Source: an archaeon
Lineage (GTDB): Archaea > Nanobdellota > Nanobdellia > Woesearchaeales > GW2011-AR4
Direction of reading: 5' to 3'
Assembly (NCBI GenBank): GCA_002688925.1
Contig: NZEC01000010.1
Location: 1 to 39,370 of the forward strand
DNA length: 39,370 nt
The notes beneath the pieces were generated by a model, which was not told the DNA's origin, ran no database searches, and saw only the letters and a list, made by a program, of their open reading frames with translations. Below, piece by piece: positions 17,108 to 25,204 of the stretch. The first letter of the stretch is position 1; each line of letters begins with the position of its first letter. The position numbers and the translations under genes were made by a program.

Positions 17108-17134
17108 TATGCTTTTTACAGAGTTTTAGAATAA
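17108..17134 (+). pseudogene. Remnant of a second DUF58 C-terminus
   Basis: These 27 bases translate as YAFYRVLE-stop, against DAFYRVLE-stop at the end of the intact gene. Over AFYRVLE the two copies differ at four bases, all synonymous third positions (gcc/gct, ttc/ttt, tat/tac, agg/aga). This fits a leftover of a paralogous or homologous DUF58 gene tail, not a recent exact duplication. No earlier part of the gene is visible between 17088 and 17107. Confidence 0.5.
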
Positions 17135-17135
17135 T

Positions 17136-18098
17136 TCACATCCAACCTTTTTTTCTAAAAAATAAATAGGTAAAGATTACAGAAAATGCCATTAAACCCA
17201 AAGCAAAGTAATAGCCAAATTTTTTTCCTAATTCGGTGTGTATTTCCGGCATGAACTGGAAGTTCATTCCATAAATTCCTGAAATCAAGGTCGGTATTAA
17301 AACAAATGAGGCTACAATTGTAAGCGTTTTCATGACCTGGTTTAGGTTGTTGGAGACTGAACTTAAGTAAATGTCCAGAGTTCCTGTCAAAATGTCCCGA
17401 TAAGTTGCTTCTGTATCAATTAATTGTGTTACATCATTATACAAAGTCCTGAACCTTTTGATATTTTTTTTATCTATGTTTGAGATATATTCTTTTTCTA
17501 TAGCCGCTATTACTTCCCGGTTTGCTGTCAGGGCCTTATGGAAAAAAATAAGTGTTTTTTTTACAGACAAAATATTTTGGCAGGTAAGCTGATCAGGATG
17601 CTCAATGACTTTGTCCTCTATCCTGTCTATTTTTTCTTCTAAAGTGTCTAAAATTGAGAAGTATGTGTTGAAAACCTCATCAAGAAGCCTGTAAGTAAAA
17701 AAGCTGATTCCTTTCTCGTAGAGGTTAATTTTTTTTGCTTGTATAAGCTGCTTTATTTTTTGAATAGAGCTTATTTCCTTTAATGTGATTGTAATTACAT
17801 TATTCCTGTTCTTTGAAATAAAAATAGATAAGGGTGTTGTTAAAATTTCATCATGCTCTACCCACGGAACCCTTACAATTATAAGAGAATAATTTTCCAA
17901 ATCAGAAACTTTTGGCCTTTCTTCCCTATCCAGGACTTCCTTTAAATCGCTCAATGGTATTTTTGATTTCTGGGAAAGCTCCTTTAATTCTTTTTCTGTT
18001 GGGTTTATGCAGTCTGCCCAGCATTTAGAAGTGTTGCCTAGATCACTTAAGGACCCTTGGGTTGTACCCTCTTTTTTGAACTTATAAACTTTAATCAT
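17136..18098 (-). CDS. corA: CorA-type magnesium/cobalt transporter
   Basis: A 320-residue CorA channel subunit for Mg2+ (and possibly Co2+ or Ni2+) uptake in the cell membrane. A soluble alpha/beta N-terminal domain and long helix precede two C-terminal spans (about residues 260-280 and 295-313). The selectivity signature YGMNF closes the first span, followed by the acidic loop MPEIHTE, and the chain ends in a basic KKGW tail, all typical. A TATA box (minus strand ATTTATATAC, 18121-18130) is about 27 bases upstream of the ATG, so the transcript is probably leaderless. It converges with the DUF58 gene. Confidence 0.94.
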   Translation of the reverse strand: MIKVYKFKKEGTTQGSLSDLGNTSKCWADCINPTEKELKELSQKSKIPLSDLKEVLDREERPKVSDLENYSLIIVRVPWVEHDEILTTPLSIFISKNRNNVITITLKEISSIQKIKQLIQAKKINLYEKGISFFTYRLLDEVFNTYFSILDTLEEKIDRIEDKVIEHPDQLTCQNILSVKKTLIFFHKALTANREVIAAIEKEYISNIDKKNIKRFRTLYNDVTQLIDTEATYRDILTGTLDIYLSSVSNNLNQVMKTLTIVASFVLIPTLISGIYGMNFQFMPEIHTELGKKFGYYFALGLMAFSVIFTYLFFRKKGWM

Positions 18099-18120
18099 TA
18101 CAACTTAATTTTGATTTGAT

Positions 18121-18130
18121 GTATATAAAT
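18121..18130 (-). promoter_or_regulatory. TATA box of corA
   Basis: Minus-strand ATTTATATAC lies about 27 bases before ATG 18098. The left foldback arm at 18148 begins less than 20 bases further upstream, so the repeat adjoins this promoter. Confidence 0.55.
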
Positions 18131-18147
18131 GTTTTGCGGTGGTTTTG

Positions 18148-18299
18148 GAAGTTGGTGCGAAAGTCTGTGCTTGTGCGTAAATTGCCAATTCAGCAAGCTC
18201 CGCAGGATTTGTTATACGACCTGAGCATACGCAGTATGCGAAGCGGAGAAGAGTGCTAAGGCTCCGCACAAGCACGAATTAGATTTTCGCACCAACTTC
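18148..18299. repeat. Foldback structure enclosing repeat copy 1
   Basis: GAAGTTGGTGCGAAA (18148-18162) and its exact complement (18285-18299) form a 15-bp inverted repeat. GTGCTTGTGCG (18167-18177) and its complement (18265-18275) add 11 more base pairs. The right 15-base arm is the end of the GT-C gene, encoding EVGAK, so the left arm is an inverted copy of the gene tail. The enclosed core is the dispersed 104-base repeat. Confidence 0.75.
18167..18270 (-). repeat. Dispersed structured repeat, copy 1
   Basis: Read on the minus strand, this aligns without gaps to 32010-32113 on the plus strand, 89 of 104 bases identical by my hand alignment and 49 of 50 over the best block. It includes the hairpin GCATAC-GCA-GTATGC (18225-18239) and looks clearly more GC-rich than the surrounding DNA. 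It starts about 9 bases after the stop of the GT-C gene, in the same orientation. It could be a small mobile (MITE-like) element or a 3'-UTR/ncRNA element. Confidence 0.75.
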
Positions 18300-19775
18300 T
18301 AACACAGCACACCATTCATCCTCATAAACTGCCTTGTAATTTTCTTTATGACCTACAATGTAATTAAATAATTGCACATCCTGCTTTACCTTGCCCGAAA
18401 ACACATAATCCGGATTATAATCTTTGATGATATAATCACTTGCATCTTTTGAAGTTCCCTGCAATATTTCCATGTATCTTTCAAATTCATTTTTATCAAA
18501 AAGGTAGGAATAAGTTAAATCAATTCCATGAGTGTATCTTAAATCAGAGTTTTTGAAAAACAGGTAAGGGAATGCATAAGCATTATTAAAAATCAGAGAG
18601 TTTTTTTTAATGTTGTTTTTCATCCAATCTGCACAGTCGTTATAATTGTGTAAAAAATTATTATTTTCAATGTCTTTTTTCAATAAGATAAAATTTGCTG
18701 AGGCAATGATGATTAATAACAATATTCCTAATATTTTAATACACTCAAAAATTGAAAATTTTTGGTGTCCTGGAAATCTTTGATTTCCATGATATTTTAA
18801 TTTATTTCTATCAAAATTTTCAAAGTAACTGTTAAGGAAGAATGCTGCTGCAAGAATTGAGAACGGTACAAGATACTCATGCATTCTTCTTGATATTATT
18901 GTGTAGGCAAAAAAGAATAATGCCAATGCAAGGTAAAATAATTTGTTTTTATTTATTTTTTTGTCCTTGATTAAAATAAAAAGTGGAATTGCAAGGTAGA
19001 AAAAAACAAGGATATTGTTTTTTATGAAATCAAATAAGGACCATGGCTTCCATTCGACATTGAATAAGTTTGATATTAAATTTACCTTAAATATTTGCGT
19101 GTAAAGCAGCGCAATGTTATTGGGAAAGTATGGGTTTATTATCAATCCAATAAAAACTCCCAGTAAAGAATACAATATTATTTTGTAATCAAATTTTTTT
19201 GAGAATATTCTTTCAAAAAGAAGATAAACTAATATAATGAAAATCTGGATTACAAATCCGGAATAAAAAAGCGCAAAAATCAATGAGGTTAATCCTAACA
19301 ACAAGTATTTCTTTTTTTGAAGGAAATAGATTGTAAGGATTATTAATGCTATGGCTAAGGGCATTTCCCTTGTCAGGGTAAAGCGGTGCATCAGAGAAGC
19401 GGATGTGAATAAATAAAGCAGAGTCCAGAAAAAAGAATATTTGATTTTATTCTCGTTGAGAAACCAATAGAAAACAGCAAATGCTATTGCTGAAAATAAA
19501 ATTGATGCAATTTTTGCTCCAAGATCTAAGTTGAAAAATGTGAAAGGTATAAGGATAATCCTGAAAAGCAACTGTATGTCTGCATAATTATTGGATAAAA
19601 TTGTGTGTTCTGCCCAGGGAAATTCTTTGATAAAGCCCTGATTTTTTATTATATCTGCAGCTTTTATGTGCAGGTAAGAGTCAAAGCCGATTATATGTGG
19701 ACTAGTAAACTGCATTATGCCTAATATTATAAGGAAAGCAATAAAAACCAGAAGATTTTTATGTTTGATTGGCAT
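18279..19775 (-). CDS. GT-C-like polytopic glycosyltransferase/mannosyltransferase family protein
   Basis: A 498-residue protein with about ten hydrophobic spans and a C-terminal soluble domain of roughly 110 residues. The first luminal/extracellular loop has GFDSYLHIKAADIIKNQG, in the position of the acidic loop of GT-C enzymes such as STT3 or PMT, and a later loop has FTLTREMPLA. The WWDYG-type motif of oligosaccharyl transferases is not seen, so STT3 is not claimed. I start at ATG 19775: a TATA box (minus strand ATTTATTTATAT, about 19796-19807) lies 26 bases upstream and overlaps the longer track start. The S-layer gene is divergent, so glycosylation of the S-layer is a reasonable guess. 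The 3' end lies within a foldback repeat. Confidence 0.75.
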   Translation of the reverse strand: MPIKHKNLLVFIAFLIILGIMQFTSPHIIGFDSYLHIKAADIIKNQGFIKEFPWAEHTILSNNYADIQLLFRIILIPFTFFNLDLGAKIASILFSAIAFAVFYWFLNENKIKYSFFWTLLYLFTSASLMHRFTLTREMPLAIALIILTIYFLQKKKYLLLGLTSLIFALFYSGFVIQIFIILVYLLFERIFSKKFDYKIILYSLLGVFIGLIINPYFPNNIALLYTQIFKVNLISNLFNVEWKPWSLFDFIKNNILVFFYLAIPLFILIKDKKINKNKLFYLALALFFFAYTIISRRMHEYLVPFSILAAAFFLNSYFENFDRNKLKYHGNQRFPGHQKFSIFECIKILGILLLIIIASANFILLKKDIENNNFLHNYNDCADWMKNNIKKNSLIFNNAYAFPYLFFKNSDLRYTHGIDLTYSYLFDKNEFERYMEILQGTSKDASDYIIKDYNPDYVFSGKVKQDVQLFNYIVGHKENYKAVYEDEWCAVLEVGAKI

Positions 19776-20011
19776 ATTAGTGGTTAAATAACACAATATA
19801 AATAAATATGTTATGTATAATTTATACTGAATAAAGCTATATTTTACTAAATAATCCCTAAAAACATAGATAATCTAATATATATGTTGCAGAACATAAT
19901 CTAACCGCAACATTTAAATATGATTGGTTAACTATCATACCACAGAAACTCATGTTTACGAGGGTTTCCTATAAAAAATAAAAAACAAAGACACTTGGAG
20001 GTGTTAGAAAA
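19776..20011. promoter_or_regulatory. Divergent promoter region between the GT-C and S-layer genes
   Basis: Contents: the minus-strand TATA at 19796-19807; a 13-base palindrome GTATAA-T-TTATAC (19815-19827); a 7-bp inverted repeat ATGTTGC/GCAACAT (19884-19890, 19907-19913) abutting the S-layer TATA ATTTAAATA (19912-19920); a leader of about 65-70 bases; and the Shine-Dalgarno GGAGGTG (19997-20003). The inverted repeat is placed to act as an operator over the BRE/TATA. Confidence 0.5.
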
Positions 20012-22582
20012 ATGAATTTTAAAAAAACAATAAAGAGAATTTCTGCTTTAGGTATAGGAGCATCAATGGTTGGAGCTACTATCTTTGGAGCAATGGCAGC
20101 TGATTTAGCGCAATATCCAACTCAATATGTTAAAGACGGTAAATTTACCGGAGTTCTAGTTGTAGGAGATAAAGCAGCAGCAGAAGACGTTATCGGTGTT
20201 TCTGATATTGCTGTAAGTTTGCAGTTTGCTGCAACAACACCAGTTACTGTTTCAGCAGGAGGATCTGTTACTGCAGAAGGAGATGCATGGCAGGTACAGA
20301 AAGGAGCAACGAATGTTATGGAATTATCAGAAGATGATGGAACATTAAACAGTGGAACAGACAGTGAAGCAATCGCTACAATAACAAGTAATTCTTTTAT
20401 AGATTCTACAGAACTGCCAGGTTTGCTTGCATCAGGAACAGTAAGCAACACAAAGGGAGATTCTCCTTATGACCAGAGAATGTATTTTGAATATACAGAT
20501 ACTGGATATGTGCAGCATCTTGAAGACAGGGAAGATGTAACAGCAGATTTCCTATATTTCCCAAGTGGAAAGCAGATTGCAAGGTATGAGTTAGAATTTA
20601 CAACTTCTCTTGAGTCAGATGTTGATGATAGTGCAGGCAGTGCATCATCAACAGGTGATTATCTTACAGATTTTGAAGATACAGAAATTACCATGCTGGG
20701 AAGCAAGTTTACAATAGTAACAGCAAGAAGAAATGGAGGTAATCCAGGTCAAATTAAGCTTACAATGATGGGCGGAGCAGTAAGGGATACATTGCTGGAG
20801 GGCAATACAAAAACCTATACTATTGATGGAAAAGACTATGAGGCTTCACTTGCTTTTGTAGATGCAAACAGCGCTAAGTTCACAGTAAATGGTGAAGGAA
20901 CAAGAGATATGCTTGATGGAGACACAGATAAGCTATCAGACGGAACAACAATTGGTGTTTCAGAGATACTTTACCAGGATTATGCTGGCGGTGTACATAG
21001 TGTAGAGTTTTTCCTTGGAGCCCAAAAAATAGAGTTAAAGGATACTAATAGTAACAGTTCAGCATATAGCAATGAACTTAAGGTGGATGATGAAACGATT
21101 GATGGGGCAACTGTAGATATTCAAGGTAGTGACGATAGCTCAACTTTTAAGATTGATAAGATAAATATCAATATGACTGCAGATGACAATTACTATGTAC
21201 CTGCAGGTGGAAAATTGAGCGAAAATCCTGAGTTGGATGAGCCAGCATTATTATTTACAAAAGGATGGGATATTGAGTACCGGGGTTTAAGCGATGAAGG
21301 AAGTGAAGAGATAAGCATAAAAGCAGCAGGATCTGATGACTATGAGTTAAATTTTTTAGATGGAAAAGGAAATGAAGTAAATCTTCCTCTGGTGAATGCA
21401 GTATCTGGTTCAGTAATAAGGTTTGGAGACAACGATGATGACCTTATAGTTAATGAGAACAAGTCTATAACAAAAGATGACTATTTTGTAGTGACTGATG
21501 TCTCTGATACTGATGGAGAAAGGCAGAGTTTTGCCTTAAGGTACAGAGGAGCAGACAAAATAAGTGCTGACAACCCAATCATCAAATTTAGTGAGTTAGG
21601 AAGCGGAGACGATATTGAGCGAACAATAAGTGCTCCGAGTTCGCAGACCAGCTATAGTGGTGTTGGTCCAGATGGTCTAACAGTAGTATCAGAGCTTGCA
21701 CAGATTAAGCTTGGTGGAGGTACTTACAGAGTGTATAACACTTCATCAGCAAAAAGCAATGACTTCAGTATAACAATTAGCTTGGATGGAGATACAACTA
21801 TAGGTGAAAACACAAACCCTGGCTTGAATACTAAGGGTGGAGCAAGTATCCTGATACAGAATACATCAGCTACAAATGTTACCGTACATATAGATACACC
21901 AAATACAGAGGATTATGATGATTTGGCACCAACCGATATAAACTTTTCCCTAACTGCATCAAGCGGAGAAGTGGCGCTGGCTAAGGGTCTCGCAAACGCC
22001 CATAACTACAAGACACCTGATGACGACAATGATAACTCATATATATACACAACTTATGGTACATATGTACAGTTATATTCCCAAACAGGCAGCCCGCAGG
22101 AAGTAATCATTGATTACCCTAATGCACAGAGATTACCTCAGGTATTCGTAACTGGACAGGGTGTAAGCTTTACTCAAACAGCTGCAACCACAACTGATGC
22201 AGTTACAGTGCAGAGAATCGATGTTGGAGCAACTAAGTTAGCTTCAGAGGTTGCAAACATCAATGCAGTTAACTCAATCCTTGTAGGAGGACCATGTGCT
22301 AACGCAGCAGCTGCAGACGTTATGGGTAATCCAGCAGATTGTACAGCAGGATTTGAGCCTGGCGTTGGAAAGATTCAGATGTTTGATGTCAATGGTAATG
22401 TAGCTATGCTAGTTGCTGGTTACAGTGCAGCAGACACAAGGAACGCAGCACAAGTAGCTGCTAACTATGGTGACTATGCACTAACCGGAGAAGCAATGGA
22501 AGTTACCAAAGTTGGTTCAACTTTAACTGTTGCTGAGCCAAGCGCAGCACCAGCTGAGGAAGAAGCTGCAACTGAAGAATAA
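20012..22582 (+). CDS. S-layer protein
   Basis: An 856-residue secreted surface-layer protein. The signal peptide has a basic start (MNFKKTIKR), a hydrophobic core and the likely cleavage AMA-ADLAQ near residue 29. The mature N-terminus (TQYVKDGKFTGVLVVGDKAAAEDVIG) and the C-terminal block (SILVGGPC..., GKIQMFDVNGNVAMLVAGYSAADTR, VAANYGDYALTG) are hallmarks of the archaeal S-layer family also seen in Methanocaldococcus. The middle is acidic, Asp/Ser/Thr-rich and repetitive in style. The chain ends in a glutamate-rich AEEEAATEE tail and has no clear C-terminal membrane span. A strong Shine-Dalgarno, 5' leader and terminator fit high expression. Composition is less A-biased than its neighbours. 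Confidence 0.94.
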   Translation: MNFKKTIKRISALGIGASMVGATIFGAMAADLAQYPTQYVKDGKFTGVLVVGDKAAAEDVIGVSDIAVSLQFAATTPVTVSAGGSVTAEGDAWQVQKGATNVMELSEDDGTLNSGTDSEAIATITSNSFIDSTELPGLLASGTVSNTKGDSPYDQRMYFEYTDTGYVQHLEDREDVTADFLYFPSGKQIARYELEFTTSLESDVDDSAGSASSTGDYLTDFEDTEITMLGSKFTIVTARRNGGNPGQIKLTMMGGAVRDTLLEGNTKTYTIDGKDYEASLAFVDANSAKFTVNGEGTRDMLDGDTDKLSDGTTIGVSEILYQDYAGGVHSVEFFLGAQKIELKDTNSNSSAYSNELKVDDETIDGATVDIQGSDDSSTFKIDKININMTADDNYYVPAGGKLSENPELDEPALLFTKGWDIEYRGLSDEGSEEISIKAAGSDDYELNFLDGKGNEVNLPLVNAVSGSVIRFGDNDDDLIVNENKSITKDDYFVVTDVSDTDGERQSFALRYRGADKISADNPIIKFSELGSGDDIERTISAPSSQTSYSGVGPDGLTVVSELAQIKLGGGTYRVYNTSSAKSNDFSITISLDGDTTIGENTNPGLNTKGGASILIQNTSATNVTVHIDTPNTEDYDDLAPTDINFSLTASSGEVALAKGLANAHNYKTPDDDNDNSYIYTTYGTYVQLYSQTGSPQEVIIDYPNAQRLPQVFVTGQGVSFTQTAATTTDAVTVQRIDVGATKLASEVANINAVNSILVGGPCANAAAADVMGNPADCTAGFEPGVGKIQMFDVNGNVAMLVAGYSAADTRNAAQVAANYGDYALTGEAMEVTKVGSTLTVAEPSAAPAEEEAATEE

Positions 22583-22608
22583 GGAAGCAAAACTTCCTAA
22601 TTTTTTTT
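22582..22608 (+). terminator. Intrinsic terminator after the S-layer gene
   Basis: AGGAAG (22582-22587), a 5-base loop and CTTCCT (22593-22598) are followed by eight consecutive T (22601-22608) and more T-rich sequence. The stem starts within the TAA stop. A short stem plus U-tract suits archaeal termination. Confidence 0.7.
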
Positions 22609-22624
22609 CTTTTATTATCTTTTT

Positions 22625-23842
22625 TTAATTTAATAATTCTCCAAGAAATATATTATGTTTAGTCCGTTTTATCCTTATTTTTACAAGGCCTTCATTCTGA
22701 TAGCAATTTGGGATGGAAATAAGCCTGTTTTTTGCTGCAGCAAGCACCTCATGGTTTAATCTTCCAGGACATACAATATTGGCTTCTACAACTTCTCTTT
22801 TTTTGAATGGTTTTGGGTATTCTTTGCATTTTTTTACATTAAATCCTTGTGTATAAAGCAGCTTTATGCTGTGTTTTTTCTCCAAATCGCGCAGTTTTCT
22901 GGTAAATGTGTCCATTTCCATTGGTTTTACAGGATTCCTGCCGAATTTGTAAGGAAGGAAGCTTTGGATTCCAATTCCAGGACAATTCTTTCCTGCTCCT
23001 ATCTTTTGGGCAAATTTAGCTAATTTTACCAGTTGATCGTCATTATAACCTGGAAGAAATAGAGGAGCAATGATTAAATCCATTTTTTTTGGGATATATG
23101 CAGCTAGTTCCATTACTTTGCTTAAGTTATAAGAAGATCCTGCCATTTTGTCTGCTATGCCTTTATTTAAGGCATTTAAGGATAGGTTTATTCTTGTAAG
23201 GCCTGCTTTTGTGAGTTTATCAATAAACTGCTTATTTAGCAATGTTCCGTTAGTGTCGATAGAAATAGCTTTTACTTGCGGTATTTTGGCTATATCTGCC
23301 ACTAAATCGATTATATCAGCATATAGCAATGGTTCTCCCTGAGCGTTGATATGGGCATCTATATAGCTTTCCTGCTTAAAATCAATGAGCTTCTTTAATT
23401 CCTCGACTATGTAGTCTTTTTCAACAACAAAATCAAGCTTTCTTTTTGAGGATGGACCTTCATCCACTGAGCAGTATATGCAGCTTAGATTGCAGCCTGT
23501 TATTGGCTTTATTTCAATTATATTAGTGCCTCTGTCTATCAGGCCAAAGTAATTTGTTCCGATTAATGGAATTCCGGAATTTTTATGGACATAAATTGCA
23601 GGCTTGTTATTCAGCCTATTTTTCAGTTTTGTAAAGCCTTTTAACAGCAGCATGCTGAATTTTCTTTGGGCTTTTTTATCAGTAATATCCTTAAATTCTA
23701 TCTTGTTTTGGCTTATTTTGAAATTTCCAATTTTTTCTAGGATAGATTTACCTATGTCAAAATAAAAAATTTTGAGGAAAATTACCCTTACCCTGCTGCC
23801 TTTTTCTTCGAAAGAAAGGTCTTTAAACGTTAATTCAGCCAT
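22625..23842 (-). CDS. Radical SAM protein with C-terminal TRAM-like domain
   Basis: A 405-residue radical SAM enzyme of unknown substrate. The 4Fe-4S motif is GCNLSCIYCSVDEG (CxxxCxxC, about residue 115), followed by AQGEPLLYADI and the beta strand ISIDTNGTLLN expected of the partial TIM barrel. About 100 N-terminal residues precede the barrel. The C-terminal segment from VVEANIVCPGR to VKIRIKRTKHNIFLGEL resembles a TRAM-like nucleic-acid-binding fold, suggesting an RNA substrate; this is inference. Several other cysteines (KNCPG, KKCKEYP, IPNCYQN) might bind an auxiliary cluster. The start is ATG 23842, with a TATA box 26 bases upstream. Confidence 0.82.
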   Translation of the reverse strand: MAELTFKDLSFEEKGSRVRVIFLKIFYFDIGKSILEKIGNFKISQNKIEFKDITDKKAQRKFSMLLLKGFTKLKNRLNNKPAIYVHKNSGIPLIGTNYFGLIDRGTNIIEIKPITGCNLSCIYCSVDEGPSSKRKLDFVVEKDYIVEELKKLIDFKQESYIDAHINAQGEPLLYADIIDLVADIAKIPQVKAISIDTNGTLLNKQFIDKLTKAGLTRINLSLNALNKGIADKMAGSSYNLSKVMELAAYIPKKMDLIIAPLFLPGYNDDQLVKLAKFAQKIGAGKNCPGIGIQSFLPYKFGRNPVKPMEMDTFTRKLRDLEKKHSIKLLYTQGFNVKKCKEYPKPFKKREVVEANIVCPGRLNHEVLAAAKNRLISIPNCYQNEGLVKIRIKRTKHNIFLGELLN

Positions 23843-23863
23843 GAGCAAAGTAAAGAAAGTTTT

Positions 23864-23872
23864 TTTATAAAT
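23864..23872 (-). promoter_or_regulatory. TATA box of the radical SAM gene
   Basis: Minus-strand ATTTATAAA lies about 26 bases before ATG 23842; a leaderless start is likely. It is divergent from the GINS promoter. Confidence 0.5.
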
Positions 23873-23928
23873 GTTGCTTAAAGGAATATAATAGTCTGAT
23901 GTCTTATTTTAAAAATAATTATAAAAAA

Positions 23929-23938
23929 TTATATAAAC
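23929..23938 (+). promoter_or_regulatory. TATA box of the GINS-translation gene cluster
   Basis: TTATATAAAC predicts transcription starting near 23960. The in-frame TTG at 23952 would lie upstream of that, favouring ATG 23970. Confidence 0.5.
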
Positions 23939-23969
23939 TAACTAGTATTATTTGTTTTTGGGGCTGGTT

Positions 23970-24599
23970 ATGGAAACTAAAGAGATCAATATTACGTATG
24001 AGACTCTGTTTGAGATTTTGAAGAGAGAGAAGGATATAACAGAGCTGCAGAAGCTGGAGCCTGGTTTTTTTAGCGATTTTGTTGATTATCTTAATGAGAA
24101 AAAGAAAGTTCTTGGGAAAGAAGATTCTATGTTTTCCTATGATGAGAAAAAGAAAGTCGAGAAGCAGATTGACAATGCCAGGAGGATAATTAAGGAAATA
24201 TATGAAAGGAGGGAGAAAAAGATAGTAGATATTGCCATGATAAAAAGCAGGACAAAGTCAGATGTCATGGATACATCATCTTTCCTTGAAAATGAAAAAC
24301 GGCTTTTTGATGAAACTGTTAAGGTTCTTGATAATTTTCGCAATGAGGTTATCTCTAATGTTCTGAGCGGAAAAAATCCTGTAAAAACAGATGTTGCAGA
24401 TGAAAAAAGCAAGAGTGAAGTGGCAGAAGAAAAGAAAAATGCCAAGATTATAAGGTTTCTAAACCATGTCCCTAAGTTTGTCGGGAAGGAGCTAGAGGAT
24501 TATGGGCCATTTGAAGAGGAAGATATTGCCAATCTTCCATCAGAAATTGCAGATGTTCTTATAAGCAAAGGAAGCGCTGAGGAGATTAAGAGCGGATAA
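23970..24599 (+). CDS. GINS complex subunit, archaeal Gins51-like
   Basis: A 209-residue protein predicted to be part of the GINS complex, which with MCM and a RecJ-like protein forms the archaeal replicative helicase assembly. The N-terminal alpha-helical A domain (ITYETLFEILKREKDITELQKLEPGFF...) is followed by a lysine/glutamate-rich linker and a small C-terminal beta B domain: IIRFLNHVPKFVG, YGPFEEEDIANLPSEIADVLISKG. The A-then-B order is that of Gins51. I use ATG 23970, not the TTG start of the track. Its place beside L44e and S27e matches the gene order seen in many archaea. Confidence 0.82.
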   Translation: METKEINITYETLFEILKREKDITELQKLEPGFFSDFVDYLNEKKKVLGKEDSMFSYDEKKKVEKQIDNARRIIKEIYERREKKIVDIAMIKSRTKSDVMDTSSFLENEKRLFDETVKVLDNFRNEVISNVLSGKNPVKTDVADEKSKSEVAEEKKNAKIIRFLNHVPKFVGKELEDYGPFEEEDIANLPSEIADVLISKGSAEEIKSG

Positions 24600-24651
24600 T
24601 TAGTATTCTATATTTTCACACTCAATCTTACTTAACCAGCAATTAGAAACA

Positions 24652-24663
24652 TTTTTAAATTAA
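24652..24663 (+). promoter_or_regulatory. TATA box of the rpl44e gene
   Basis: TTTTTAAATTAA is about 25 bases upstream of ATG 24682, so ribosomal gene expression can start here independently of the GINS gene. Confidence 0.5.
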
Positions 24664-24681
24664 CTCCAGATACCAAAATGC

Positions 24682-24990
24682 ATGATATTACCTAAAAATA
24701 CCAATAGGCACTGTCCGTACTGCAAGAAACATACTAATCACAAGATAGCGCTTAATAAAAAGAAAAGCCCAAGAAGCATGACTTATGGAAGTAAATTAAG
24801 AGCTAAGAGAAGGGGCCTTGCAAGAGGCATTGGAAATAGGGGAAGGTATAGCAAGCCGGCAGTCACAAAATTCAAGATGACTGGGAAAAAAACAAGCAAG
24901 AAATTAGACTTAAGATATGAATGTAGTACATGCAAGAAAAAGCATATGAAAAGCAGCGGATTTAGAGCAAGAAAGATTGAGTTTAAGTAA
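24682..24990 (+). CDS. rpl44e: Large subunit ribosomal protein L44e
   Basis: A 102-residue archaeal/eukaryotic ribosomal protein of the large subunit. Two zinc-ribbon knuckles, CPYCKKHTNH and CSTCKKKH, bracket a basic middle with RGLARGIGNRGRYSKPAVTKFKM in the family pattern. Length and ends match the family. It is followed after 13 bases by S27e and has its own TATA box. Confidence 0.97.
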   Translation: MILPKNTNRHCPYCKKHTNHKIALNKKKSPRSMTYGSKLRAKRRGLARGIGNRGRYSKPAVTKFKMTGKKTSKKLDLRYECSTCKKKHMKSSGFRARKIEFK

Positions 24991-25003
24991 CCAGGTGAGT
25001 TTT

Positions 25004-25189
25004 ATGGATGATGTTAGAGAACCTACAAGCAAATTCATTAAGGTAAGATGCTCTAAATGCAAGAACGAACAGACAATGTTTGGAAAGGCATCTTCAAAAG
25101 TAATCTGTTTAGTGTGCGGTAAAGTGCTGGCAGATCCTACTGGCGGAAAAAGCAAGGTTAAAGCCAGAATTCTGGAAGTTTTGGAATAA
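25004..25189 (+). CDS. rps27e: Small subunit ribosomal protein S27e
   Basis: A 61-residue zinc-ribbon ribosomal protein of the archaeal/eukaryotic small subunit. The Cys pairs are CSKC and CLVC, followed by LADPTGGKSKVKARILE, the family C-terminus. I start at ATG 25004 (MDDVRE) because AGGTGA lies 5 bases upstream; the track start at 24977 would overlap the L44e gene and add ten residues unlike the family. aIF2 alpha follows after 15 bases, so these genes are probably co-transcribed. Confidence 0.95.
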   Translation: MDDVREPTSKFIKVRCSKCKNEQTMFGKASSKVICLVCGKVLADPTGGKSKVKARILEVLE

Positions 25190-25204
25190 AAATTTTTAAA
25201 TAAA

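Noticed and set aside
18178-18239. CRISPR repeat
   Set aside because: Only two copies exist, 14 kb apart and in opposite orientation, with no spacer array or cas gene.
18167-18270. Insertion sequence with transposase
   Set aside because: The element is 104 bases and has no coding capacity; no transposase is seen anywhere in the window and no clear target-site duplication flanks it.
18279-19775. Oligosaccharyl transferase STT3/AglB
   Set aside because: General GT-C layout fits but the WWDYG-type catalytic motif is absent, so only a GT-C-like call is made.
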